DNA from: Nitriliruptoraceae bacterium | GTDB lineage: Bacteria > Actinomycetota > Nitriliruptoria > Nitriliruptorales > Nitriliruptoraceae | NCBI GenBank assembly: GCA_003554005.1 | Contig: PWEU01000256.1 | Span: forward strand, 1 to 9,003 | DNA length: 9,003 nt | Reading direction: 5' to 3' | Shown here: piece after piece, positions 1 through 6,750 of the stretch | Numbering within the stretch: the first letter of the stretch is position 1 | Layout: every line of letters starts with the position of its first letter | Position numbers and translations under genes: made by a program | Notes under the pieces: model-generated | Told to the model about the DNA's origin: nothing | Database searches by the model: none | Seen by the model: the letters and a program-made list of their open reading frames with translations, nothing else

Positions 1-2357
1 AGCGCGACGAGGTGGCCGCCGGGGTGGCGCTGCCGCCGCCCTCCCCGCACACCCGCGACGCCGCCGCCCGGGCCGGACGGGCCGGGGCGCCGCTGTGGCG
101 GCTGGTCGACCTCGCGCCCGGCGTCACCGCCGGAGACGCGGCCGGCTACGAGGCCGCCCTGGAGGCCGCCGGGCTGCTGGACGCCTGGGTGACGCCCGAT
201 GGTCGACTGGTCGATGCCGACGACACGGTCCTCATCCCCACCGACACGCCACCACGGCCCGACGGCGGGCTCGGGTCCGTGCTGGTCCCGGCGGTCGCGC
301 CCGGCGACACCGAGGCTGCCGCGGTACCGCCCGAGCACGTCGCGGCGCTGCTCGCCCGGATCGCCGCCACCGAGGACGCAGGGGTCTGGGTCGCAGCCGA
401 CGGCCGCTGGCGGCTCGGTCCGCTGTACGGGCGCTGGCGCAAGGACGAGCTCGCGCACCTGGGCCATGCGGCACGCGAACGCGCCCGCCAGCGCCGTCTG
501 GCCGAGCTGGACGTGCAGTTGGCGGAGCTCGACGAGCAGTTGGCTGACCTCGCCCGCCGCCGGGATCAGGTCACGCGCATGGTCGCCACCGCCGAGGCCG
601 AACGCGCCGACGCGCCCGGCGAGGACGCGCTGCGTGAGGCGCACTACGCCCTCACGCGCGCTGGCGCGCAGCTGCAGCACCATCGCGAGCGGGTCGCGAC
701 CGTGGAGGCGGAGGTCGCCGAGCGGCATGCGCGCCTGGAGGCCGCCGAGACCGCCCGTGCCGACGCGGCTGCCGACCTCGGCATGCCCGAGCGGGCGGCT
801 GACCCGCAGGCGTTGCTGGCCGATCTCGCCGCCTACCGGGCCGCACTGACCGATCTGTGGGCCGAATGCAAGGTCCACGCCGTCAGCCTGCGCACGCTGG
901 ACACCGCCACCGTCGAGAACGACAACGCCGTCGATGAGCGTGACCGCCGGAAGAGGCAGGCGCAGGACGCGCGCCGGATCGCTGCCGACGCCGCCACGCG
1001 ACGCGACACGCTCCAGGAGGCGGTCGGCCGTTCCGCTGCGGAGATCATCGCCCGCGTCGAGCAGGCCCGCGCGCGCCAACTGCGGCTCTCCGAGCAGCGC
1101 GACGAGGTGGCCCGGCGACGCGAGGAGCAGGTGGTCGCCCGCACGGGCGCCGCCACCGCGGCGGCGCAGCTCACGGGCACCCTCACCGAGCAGGAGGCCG
1201 ATCGCGCCCGTGAGGTCGAGCGCTTCCGCCGGCTGGCGGGTGCGGGCTTCCTCGACGTGGCCGGCGTCGCGGCCGCTGCTGAGGCACCCGAAGGGGACGC
1301 GGCGTGGGCCCCCGACCCGGCCGTGCGCACCGCCCGCCGCGTCAACGACGAGCTGGCCGACGTCGCCGCGGACGACGCCGACTGGGAACGCGTCCAGCGC
1401 GGCCTGCATGGCCACTACACCACCCTCGAGCAGGCACTGCTCCCACACGCGCTGCAGCCTGCCGGGACCTTCGACGACGACCTGTTCGTGGTCACCAGCG
1501 GCTTCCAGGGCCGCACCACCTCGATGCCCGAGCTGTGTGCCCAGCTCGCCGACGAGGTCACCCACCGCCAGAGCCTGCTCGACGCCCGGGAGCGGGAGGT
1601 GCTCGAGAACCACCTCGTCGGCGAGGTCGCCACCCAGCTCCACGAGTTGATCCGCGCCGGTGAGGCGATGGTCGCCGCGATGAACGCCGAACTCGCTGCC
1701 CGACCCACCAGCACCGGCATGCGGCTGCGCTTCAGCTGGAAGCCCCGGGTCGACGGGCCCGAGGCACTCGCTGACGCGCGGCGGCGACTGCTCGCGGCCG
1801 ATCATGTCTGGTCGGTCCAGGACCGGGAGGCCCTCGGTGCGTTCCTGCATGCCCGCATCCGCGAGGTCCGCGACGCCGACGACACCGCCAGCTGGCAGGA
1901 GCACCTCACCACGGCGCTGGACTACCGCCGCTGGCACCTGTTCGCGGTCGAGCGCGAACAGGAGGGCAGTTGGGTCCGCCTGACCCGCCGCACCCACGGC
2001 ACCGGCTCGGGCGGGGAGAAGGCGCTCGCCCTGACCGTGCCACAGTTCGCTGCCGCCGCTGCGCACTACCGCAGCGCCGACGAGCACGCACCCCGGCTGA
2101 TCGCCCTCGACGAGGCCTTCGTCGGGATCGATGGCGACATGCGGGCCAAGTGCCTCGACCTGCTGGTCCGCTTCGACCTCGATGTCGTCATGACCAGCGA
2201 GCGCGAGTGGGCCTGCTATCCGACGGTCCCGGCCATCGCGATCCACCAGCTCTCCACCCGCCCCGGCATCGACGCCATCGGCGTGCACCGCTGGGTCTGG
2301 AACGGACGCGACCGACTCGAGGTCGTCGACGCCGCCACCTCGGAGCGCGCACCGTGA
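1..2357 (+). CDS. jetC: Wadjet-type SMC/SbcC-like ATPase JetC (TIGR02680-like), 5'-truncated by window edge
   Basis: This is the C-terminal ~785 residues of a large coiled-coil ATPase; the family is usually well over 1,200 aa. The frame is open to the left edge (first full codon at base 3), so the GTG at 12 is internal and the Walker A half lies outside the window. Visible in order: a conserved stretch with GPLYGRW and K (about nt 400-460) leading into a long charged, Ala/Leu/Glu/Arg-rich coiled coil (about nt 465-780), a second coiled coil (about 830-1240), then the C-terminal ATPase lobe. That lobe has an ABC-type signature GSGGEK (nt 2004-2021) and a Walker B LIALDEAF (2097-2120) followed by a GID D-loop. 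By family knowledge JetC is the motor of a JetABC SMC complex that extrudes loops of small circular DNA. It overlaps jetD by 4 bp at the stop, indicating translational coupling. The TIGR02680 assignment comes from these motifs plus the neighbour; a generic SbcC-like ATPase is the alternative. Confidence 0.88.
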   Translation, partial: RDEVAAGVALPPPSPHTRDAAARAGRAGAPLWRLVDLAPGVTAGDAAGYEAALEAAGLLDAWVTPDGRLVDADDTVLIPTDTPPRPDGGLGSVLVPAVAPGDTEAAAVPPEHVAALLARIAATEDAGVWVAADGRWRLGPLYGRWRKDELAHLGHAARERARQRRLAELDVQLAELDEQLADLARRRDQVTRMVATAEAERADAPGEDALREAHYALTRAGAQLQHHRERVATVEAEVAERHARLEAAETARADAAADLGMPERAADPQALLADLAAYRAALTDLWAECKVHAVSLRTLDTATVENDNAVDERDRRKRQAQDARRIAADAATRRDTLQEAVGRSAAEIIARVEQARARQLRLSEQRDEVARRREEQVVARTGAATAAAQLTGTLTEQEADRAREVERFRRLAGAGFLDVAGVAAAAEAPEGDAAWAPDPAVRTARRVNDELADVAADDADWERVQRGLHGHYTTLEQALLPHALQPAGTFDDDLFVVTSGFQGRTTSMPELCAQLADEVTHRQSLLDAREREVLENHLVGEVATQLHELIRAGEAMVAAMNAELAARPTSTGMRLRFSWKPRVDGPEALADARRRLLAADHVWSVQDREALGAFLHARIREVRDADDTASWQEHLTTALDYRRWHLFAVEREQEGSWVRLTRRTHGTGSGGEKALALTVPQFAAAAAHYRSADEHAPRLIALDEAFVGIDGDMRAKCLDLLVRFDLDVVMTSEREWACYPTVPAIAIHQLSTRPGIDAIGVHRWVWNGRDRLEVVDAATSERAP

Positions 2358-3619
2358 CGGTCGACCGTCGGCGGGCGGAGGCGTTGTTCGGCGCCGACCT
2401 GGCGTGGCTCATCGACCGGTTGCAGGGCCGGTTCGAGCGCGGACAGCCGCTCCCTGCACGGCTCCGTCTCACCGAGCCAACGGACGCGCAACGCGACGCG
2501 GTCGAGCGCCTGACGGGCCGTCGTCCTACCACGGCAGGCTCCATCAGCATCGAGGTGGCCGAGCTCCAGCGCATCGTCGTCAACGCCGGTATCGCGCCCG
2601 ACCTTCCATCGCTGGTCGAGGTGCTCCGGGGCCACGTGGTCGACCGAACCGCCCGGGCGGCAGCGGAGCAGCAGCGATGGACGGCTGTACACGAGCGTCT
2701 CCGCGCCGACGCGACGGAGCTGGACCCGGCCTTGGCCGGTTGGGCGGATGAGCTGGTGGCGACCGGGTTGCTGCGCCGGCTGGCAGGTGACGCCGCAACC
2801 GCGGCCGACCTCGGTCAGCAGGCCTTGCTGGTGTTCGGTCGGCTGCCCGCCGATGCCGTGCCGCTGTCCCAGCTGGCCGCGACCACCCTGGGTGACAGCC
2901 ACGCCCTGGACGACGACACCTCGCTGGCCACGCTCGTGCTGCGCGGGATCGAGGCGGTCACCGGTCTGCCGCGGCGCGATCGCAGCGCCGCCGAGCGTCG
3001 GGCGCTGTGGGCCCGGGTCGGCGTGCTCCTCGACGAGCTGTCCGCACCGGCGCTCGTCGCTGGGCTGGGCCCAGGCGGCGATGGACTGCTCGCGCGGGTG
3101 CTCCGCGCCCACGCCGACGCTGGTGAGCCGTGCCGCGTGACCCTGCGGACGCTGGTGCGCCATCGTCCCGACTGGTCGTGTCTGGCAGGTCAGCGGGTGC
3201 TGGTGTGCGAGAACCCGACCGTCGTCGCAGCGGTGACCGACCGCTGCGGGTCCACGGCGCCGGCGGTGGTGTGCACCGACGGGCAGCCGTCGGGAGCGGT
3301 GCAGACCCTGCTGGTCCAACTGACGGAATCCGGCATGGCACTGGACTTCCACGTCGACTTCGACGGTGGTGGGATCCGCATCGGGAACCTGCTCGTCGAC
3401 CGGTTCGGTGCGACGCCGTGGCGGATGGGCAGGGAGGAGTACGAGGCGGCGGCCGCGAGCGCCGGCCGGCCGCTGGGGGCCGCTCCGCCCGAAGCGAGTT
3501 GGGATCCGCAACTGACGACCGCCATCGTGTCCCGCGGCCGCGCGGTCCACGAGGAGCAGCTCCTCGACGAAATCGTTCACGAGTTGCTCCTCGCGCACCG
3601 CGATCACGAGCGCCCGTGA
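2354..3619 (+). CDS. jetD: Wadjet-type Toprim nuclease subunit JetD (TIGR02679 / DUF3323-DUF2399-like)
   Basis: This 421-aa protein is full length for the family. The GTG start at 2354 overlaps the jetC stop (GTGA), the usual arrangement for coupled genes; the frame is open further upstream but only inside jetC. The N-terminal half (about residues 1-260) contains a family-like block with LDDDTSLATLVLRGI (185-199). The C-terminal DUF2399 part has Toprim landmarks: VCENP with acidic E286, then FHVDFDGGG with D335 and D337, followed by the conserved IRIGNLLVDRFG, ASWDP (381-385) and RAVHEEQLLDE (396-406). By family knowledge JetD is the Toprim-containing nuclease that cuts closed-circular plasmid DNA once the JetABC motor has recognised it. 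All expected acidic residues are present, so the protein looks functional. Its last ~24 conserved residues are repeated in a relic at 4511-4615. Confidence 0.88.
   Translation: MTVDRRRAEALFGADLAWLIDRLQGRFERGQPLPARLRLTEPTDAQRDAVERLTGRRPTTAGSISIEVAELQRIVVNAGIAPDLPSLVEVLRGHVVDRTARAAAEQQRWTAVHERLRADATELDPALAGWADELVATGLLRRLAGDAATAADLGQQALLVFGRLPADAVPLSQLAATTLGDSHALDDDTSLATLVLRGIEAVTGLPRRDRSAAERRALWARVGVLLDELSAPALVAGLGPGGDGLLARVLRAHADAGEPCRVTLRTLVRHRPDWSCLAGQRVLVCENPTVVAAVTDRCGSTAPAVVCTDGQPSGAVQTLLVQLTESGMALDFHVDFDGGGIRIGNLLVDRFGATPWRMGREEYEAAAASAGRPLGAAPPEASWDPQLTTAIVSRGRAVHEEQLLDEIVHELLLAHRDHERP
3515..3586 (+). repeat. Copy 1 of jetD 3'-end direct repeat
   Basis: This is the jetD segment encoding TTAIVSRG...EL near the C-terminus. 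It aligns without gaps to 4514-4585, with 56 of 72 bases and 18 of 24 residues identical by hand count. The copies are exactly 999 bp apart and in the same reading frame. Confidence 0.8.
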
Positions 3620-3757
3620 TCCTGGTCGTCGTGCGGGGCCGGAGGTCACCTCGGGTCGGTCCCTGTGGACAACGGTCCCCGCGGTGTCACGGGTGCGCGC
3701 GAAGGTGGCTGTCCACCCGGCCGGAGCCCGTCCGGTCGGGCCTCGAACGGAGCCGCC

Positions 3758-4405
3758 GTGGACGACGACACCCTCCAACATGAGATCTTCGCCAGCTTCG
3801 CCGAGCACCTCGTGCCCGAGGCGTTCGCGACCCCCCCCCGCGCGCACCGTGTGTTCCGTGAGACCTCTGGGCCCGCGCCCACCGACGGGGCTCGGTCACG
3901 AGGGCAGGCGCGGCTCCGGTTCGATCGCTGGATCGACGCGCGTCTCGCGGATGCGCTGGCGGCCTCGTGGCCCCACGACCGACCGCTGGTCGTCGCGTTC
4001 ACCTCCGACGGGCAGCTGCTCCGTCGCTACGACGAGAACGGCTGCGGCCACCTCGACTGCGTCGTGGGGCTCGTCCAGCGTGAGGTCGCCGCGATCGACA
4101 CCCCGTGGGTGTTCGGCGCCGACCTTCCGCGACCCCAACCCTGGTGGGACATGGAGCTCGACGAGGACGGCAACGAGGCCGGCCAGGTGCTGCGGCCGCC
4201 GTCGACCAGCACGTGGACGGCCACCTGGTACGCGGAGGCGCGTGGTGGAGGTGTCGCCGACACCGTCGCTGGCATGCTGCACCTCGATGGCGAGGAGGTC
4301 ACGTCTGCGGTGCCGCTCCACGTGCGAGCGAGCTGGGCGACACGTGAGTTCCACCGCATGCTCTCCCGCCACCCGGCGCGTCGCCTGCATCCGTTGCGGC
4401 GGTAG
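3758..4405 (+). CDS. Uncharacterised 215-aa protein behind jetD
   Basis: I do not recognise the family. The GTG at 3758 is chosen because GGAG (3749-3752) sits 5 bases upstream; an upstream ATG at 3665 in the same frame has no comparable ribosome site and would add a Pro/Gly/Arg-rich stretch. Third codon positions are strongly G/C throughout, supporting real coding. The protein is soluble-looking, with no signal peptide or membrane segment. It has an acidic N-terminus (VDDDTLQHEIF), an LRFDRWIDARLADAL amphipathic segment, a central LVVAFTSDGQLLRRYDENG strand-turn pattern, a Trp-rich FGADLPRPQPWWDMELDEDGN block, then TATWYAEARGGG. A run of nine C (3831-3839) lies early in the gene without disturbing the frame. 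It begins 138 bp after jetD, so it may have its own promoter or be read through from the Jet operon. Its position between jetD and a jetD-tail relic suggests an accessory or cargo gene; a defence role is only inference. Confidence 0.72.
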   Translation: MDDDTLQHEIFASFAEHLVPEAFATPPRAHRVFRETSGPAPTDGARSRGQARLRFDRWIDARLADALAASWPHDRPLVVAFTSDGQLLRRYDENGCGHLDCVVGLVQREVAAIDTPWVFGADLPRPQPWWDMELDEDGNEAGQVLRPPSTSTWTATWYAEARGGGVADTVAGMLHLDGEEVTSAVPLHVRASWATREFHRMLSRHPARRLHPLRR

Positions 4406-4510
4406 GCCCGGGCGGTCCAGCGCCGATCGGGAGCGCCGGTGCGGGCCGTCGGTCACCGGAACCGCGCCGTCCTTCGCGGCCGGGTGTGGGTGGCGCGCAG
4501 GCTCGTGGCG

Positions 4511-4615
4511 ATGACGCCCGCGATCGTGGGCCGTAGCCGTGCGGCGCACGAGGAGCAACTCCTGGACGAACTCGTCGATGAGCTGGTGCACGTCCGGTCG
4601 CTCACCCCACGCTGA
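4511..4615 (+). pseudogene. Relic of a second jetD 3' end
   Basis: The frame starting at 4511 encodes 34 residues beginning MTPAIVGRSRAAHEEQLLDE and ending at TGA 4613-4615. Residues 2-25 match the JetD C-terminus (TTAIVSRGRAVHEEQLLDE...) at 18/24 positions, including the conserved HEEQLLDE. The sequence upstream in this frame (4406-4510) is open but shows no resemblance to the rest of JetD: there is no Toprim motif and no ASWDP. The match is too degraded for a recent duplication; the substitutions include several synonymous third-base changes, so the copy was probably under selection or came from a diverged jetD. The piece is most likely the remaining tail of a deleted or displaced jetD homologue. 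A translated 34-aa micro-protein cannot be excluded but has no clear ribosome site. Confidence 0.7.
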
Positions 4616-4622
4616 CACGACA

Positions 4623-4662
4623 GGCGTCTCCCGCAGGCTGGCGTGCTGCGGGAGCGAACGCC
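4623..4662 (+). terminator. Strong hairpin, probable terminator after jetD relic
   Basis: A perfect 9-bp stem CTCCCGCAG (4628-4636) / CTGCGGGAG (4646-4654) closes a 9-nt loop. It extends by a further 5 bp, GGCGT (4623-4627) / ACGCC (4658-4662), across a 3-nt bulge. It begins 7 nt after the relic's stop codon, exactly where a terminator for a jetD-ended operon would sit. There is no U-tract, as is common in high-GC actinobacteria. Because it is nearly symmetrical it could act in either direction. Confidence 0.6.
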
Positions 4663-4789
4663 ACGATGCTCACCCAACGGCCGTTCTCTCGGAGACGCAG
4701 CCTCTTCGCCACCGGAGATGCGGGATCGAGCTCCTGCGGCCCCGCCGATGACACCGTGCTGGGTTGCTCGATGTGACGCCCGCTGTGGA

Positions 4790-5325
4790 TCAGGTCTGCC
4801 GCAGATCGTCGGGGAGCAGGATCCGGTCGGGGCAGGGGGACCCGACCTCATCAGGGTCGAGCTCGATCCCGGCTCGGATGGCCTCGTGGGCCAGCTACAC
4901 CGCGTGTTCCCCAGGCGTGTCCGGCCCCGCGTACGCCGGCACCGTTGCCTCGGGTGCGTCGCAACACCGATGGAGGCCGGCCACGACCTCGTTCGCGGCA
5001 TCGGTCTCGTGGACGTAGTAGCCGGGCTGCTGGCCCGCGCGGGCTGCGAGCTCGGTGAGGGAGCGGTCGTTCAGCCGCCTCTGCAGTTCCCCCGCGATCC
5101 CATCCGCGTCGACGTGGTGGAGCAGCGCCAACGCAAGCGCCTCGAGCGCTTCGGCGAGCTCGTGGTGTGTGGCCTGACACGGCCGTGGCCTGACGCAGCC
5201 GTGCAGCGGTCCGGGCGCGATCCAGCGGGAGTGTGTCGTCGCGGTCGACCTGCGGGAGCCCCTCCACCCGTCGCCATGCGCCTTGTGCTTGCTTGTGACC
5301 GACCGCCGCACCGCTCGGCATCGGG
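4790..5325 (-). pseudogene. Decayed minus-strand gene of unknown function
   Basis: The minus strand reads like an actinobacterial protein in pieces. A middle stretch (about 5165 down to 4898) encodes HHELAEALEALALALLHHVD, then RRLNDRSLTELAARAGQQPG, YYVHETDAANEVV and PDTPGEHAV, with high G/C third positions. It hits TAG at 4895-4897, but the same frame carries on sensibly as LAHEAIRAGIELDPDEVG. A frame change near 4820-4845 (C-rich) then restores PDRILLPDDLRQT and a TGA at 4790-4792. Upstream, a different frame (about 5280-5180) gives WRRVEGLPQVDRDDTLPLDR and RARTAARLRQAT, implying a second frameshift around 5160-5185. One nonsense codon plus two frameshifts indicate a decayed gene; the family is not recognised. 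The opposite strand is open too, but its composition looks like an antisense shadow. The 5' limit is approximate. Confidence 0.5.
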
Positions 5326-5335
5326 AGGAGACCCC

Positions 5336-6337
5336 ATGGGCAAGCCCGCGATCGAACCGAGGACGTGGGCGCCGCCCCGCTCGCCGGGCCGTCGCGGCCC
5401 GTGGCGGCAGAACGCCGCGCTCGCGGGCCTGGAGCTACTGCCGATCCCGGGCAGCGGCCCGGAGGATGTGGCGATCCTCCCGGATGGTGACATCGTGACC
5501 GGGCTGGCCGACGGCCGGATCTGTCGGCTGACGCCCGACGGCCGCCGGATCGAGATCGTGGCTGACACCGGCGGCAGGCCGCTGGGGATCGAGGTCCGTG
5601 ACGACGGCCAGTTGGTGGTCTGTGACGCGGCTCGCGGGCTGCTGCTCGTGGACCCGACGTCCGGTGCGATCGAGGTGCTCGTCGACCGCTTCGACGGGCG
5701 GCCGCTGTGCTTCACCAACAACGCCGCGATCCACCCCGACGCGTCCATCCTCTTCTCCGACTCGTCGCAGCGGTTCGGCATCGAGCCCTTCAAGGGCGAC
5801 CTGCTCGAGCACTCCGAGACCGGCCGGCTGCTGCGCTGGCGGGACGGCGAGGTCGAGGTCGTTGCCGAAGGCCTGGCGTTCGCCAACGGCGTCGCGCTGA
5901 GCCACGACGGTGACGCGGCCTGGGTCGCTGAGACCGGGGCCTACCGGATCAGCAGGGTGTGGCTGGCCGGGGAACGTGTAGGTCAGCGCGAGGTGATCGT
6001 CGACAACCTGCCTGCCTTCCCCGACAACCTCTCCACCGGCCCCGACGGCACCGTGTGGGTCGCGCTGCCTTCGACGCGTGACGCCGCGCTCGACCTGCTG
6101 CTGCCCCGGCCGCCCGCGCTGCGCAAGGCGGTGTGGGCGTTGCCCGACGCGCTGCAGCCCCAGGCGAAGCGTCTGACCTTCGTAGCCGGTTTCTCGCCCG
6201 ACGGGGCCCTGACGCACAACCTGCAGGGTCCGGGCGACCGGTTCCACTATGTCACCGGCGTGCGGGCACACGAGGGGATGCTCTACCTCGGCTCGCTCGT
6301 CGAGACAGCCATCGCCCGGATCCCGCTCCCCGCCTGA
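5336..6337 (+). CDS. Strictosidine synthase-like / SMP-30-gluconolactonase-family beta-propeller protein
   Basis: This is a 333-aa protein, a typical size for a six-bladed propeller of this superfamily. The ATG at 5336 follows GGGAGGAG (5323-5330) at 5-base spacing; the frame is open far upstream, but that DNA looks non-coding on this strand. Repeating blade-like units are visible: GPEDVAILPDGDIVTGLADG (41-60), GRPLGIEVRDDGQLVVCDA (80-98), CFTNNAAIHPDASILFSDSS (125-144), GLAFANGVALSHDGDAAWVA (179-198), VDNLPAFPDNLSTGPDGTVW (222-241). The order FSDSSQRF, GRLLRW, LAFANGV, AETGAYRI, FPDN is typical of the strictosidine-synthase-like (Str_synth/APMAP) branch rather than classic gluconolactonase. 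Bacterial members are usually lactonase or esterase-like, metal-dependent enzymes; true alkaloid condensation is not expected. E43, N184 and D230/N231 are candidate metal or active-site positions by pattern. There is no signal peptide, so it is probably cytoplasmic. The gene stands alone, and the substrate cannot be inferred. Confidence 0.85.
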   Translation: MGKPAIEPRTWAPPRSPGRRGPWRQNAALAGLELLPIPGSGPEDVAILPDGDIVTGLADGRICRLTPDGRRIEIVADTGGRPLGIEVRDDGQLVVCDAARGLLLVDPTSGAIEVLVDRFDGRPLCFTNNAAIHPDASILFSDSSQRFGIEPFKGDLLEHSETGRLLRWRDGEVEVVAEGLAFANGVALSHDGDAAWVAETGAYRISRVWLAGERVGQREVIVDNLPAFPDNLSTGPDGTVWVALPSTRDAALDLLLPRPPALRKAVWALPDALQPQAKRLTFVAGFSPDGALTHNLQGPGDRFHYVTGVRAHEGMLYLGSLVETAIARIPLPA

Positions 6338-6354
6338 GCGCGGGTAGCGATGAC

Positions 6355-6384
6355 GCTCCTCGTGCGCTCCGAGGCTGGAGGAGC
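6355..6384 (+). terminator. Weak hairpin after the beta-propeller gene
   Basis: GCTCCTC (6355-6361) pairs with GAGGAGC (6378-6384) across a 16-nt loop, 17 nt after the stop codon at 6337. A competing inner stem CCTCG/CGAGG (6358-6362/6370-6374) is possible. There is no U-tract. Its placement fits a terminator but the structure is modest. Confidence 0.3.
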
Positions 6385-6439
6385 TGTTGCCACGGCGATG
6401 GCATCGTGACAGCCTCAGCGCCCTCTGTGCGGTTGACCG

Positions 6440-6660
6440 CTACCGCTGGGGCAGCTGCCAGGCCCCGCTCCGCATCGACCTAGGCATGGTCCGCCCGATC
6501 CGGTACGCCACGACGCAAGGCGTTCCGAGGACCACCAGCTCCCGCGTGGCGGGAACGACCTGCGCGTCCAGTCGCCTGCCGTTCGATCGCCGGCCGAGGC
6601 TGGACAGCCCCGTCGATGCAGGTGCCGCCAGGAGGCCGATCGTGGACGTCGAGCCCGGAG
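6440..6660 (-). pseudogene. Possible coding remnant, minus strand
   Basis: One minus-strand frame runs without stops from about 6660 to a TAG at 6440-6442. It reads TIGLLAAPASTGLSSLGRRS, then RLDAQVVPATRELVVLGTPC and VVAYRIGRTM, with mostly G/C third positions. No good start with a ribosome site is visible and I do not recognise the family. At this GC content chance open frames are frequent, so this is weak evidence for a decayed gene. Confidence 0.2.
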
Positions 6661-6690
6661 GGACCCCCCGGCGGTGCCGAGACCCTGATC

Positions 6691-6723
6691 ATGGGTGCTA
6701 CCTGGGTGCCATCTGGGTGCCAT
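6691..6723. repeat. Three tandem copies of an 11-bp unit
   Basis: The copies are ATGGGTGCTAC (6691-6701), CTGGGTGCCAT (6702-6712) and CTGGGTGCCAT (6713-6723). Copies 2 and 3 are identical; copy 1 shares the TGGGTGC core. The 11-bp period is close to one helical turn, so the cores lie on the same face of the DNA. Confidence 0.8.
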
Positions 6724-6750
6724 GACTCCTGAGAGCGACTGAAACGACCC

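Noticed and set aside
12..14. GTG at base 12 as the start of the SMC-like gene
   Set aside because: The frame is open to the window edge and the protein lacks its Walker A half, so the gene begins upstream.
1970..2353. Extending jetD upstream to 1970
   Set aside because: That stretch is inside jetC and reads as Pro/Arg-rich out-of-frame text; the GTG at 2354 gives the normal coupled start and family length.
3719..3737. Small hairpin GGCCGGA/TCCGGTC upstream of the unknown gene, as terminator or leader switch
   Set aside because: It is a short stem with a wobble pair in very GC-rich DNA and could arise by chance; no other leader features are visible.
2216..3847. 543-codon open frame on the minus strand opposite jetD
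   Set aside because: It is antisense to a clearly recognised gene and has no motif; long antisense frames are expected at this GC content.
3684..4514. 276-codon plus-strand frame overlapping the unknown gene
   Set aside because: Its Ser/Arg/Pro-rich text is typical of an out-of-frame shadow; the 3758-4405 frame has the better codon pattern and ribosome site.
3896..4618. 240-codon minus-strand frame opposite the unknown gene and jetD relic
   Set aside because: No ribosome site or motif. Part of it is simply the complement of the jetD-like tail, whose sense-strand match to JetD fixes the coding direction.
4643..5335. Upstream in-frame extension of the beta-propeller protein
   Set aside because: It would add over 230 residues with no propeller pattern, lies opposite the decayed minus-strand gene, and ATG 5336 has a strong ribosome site.
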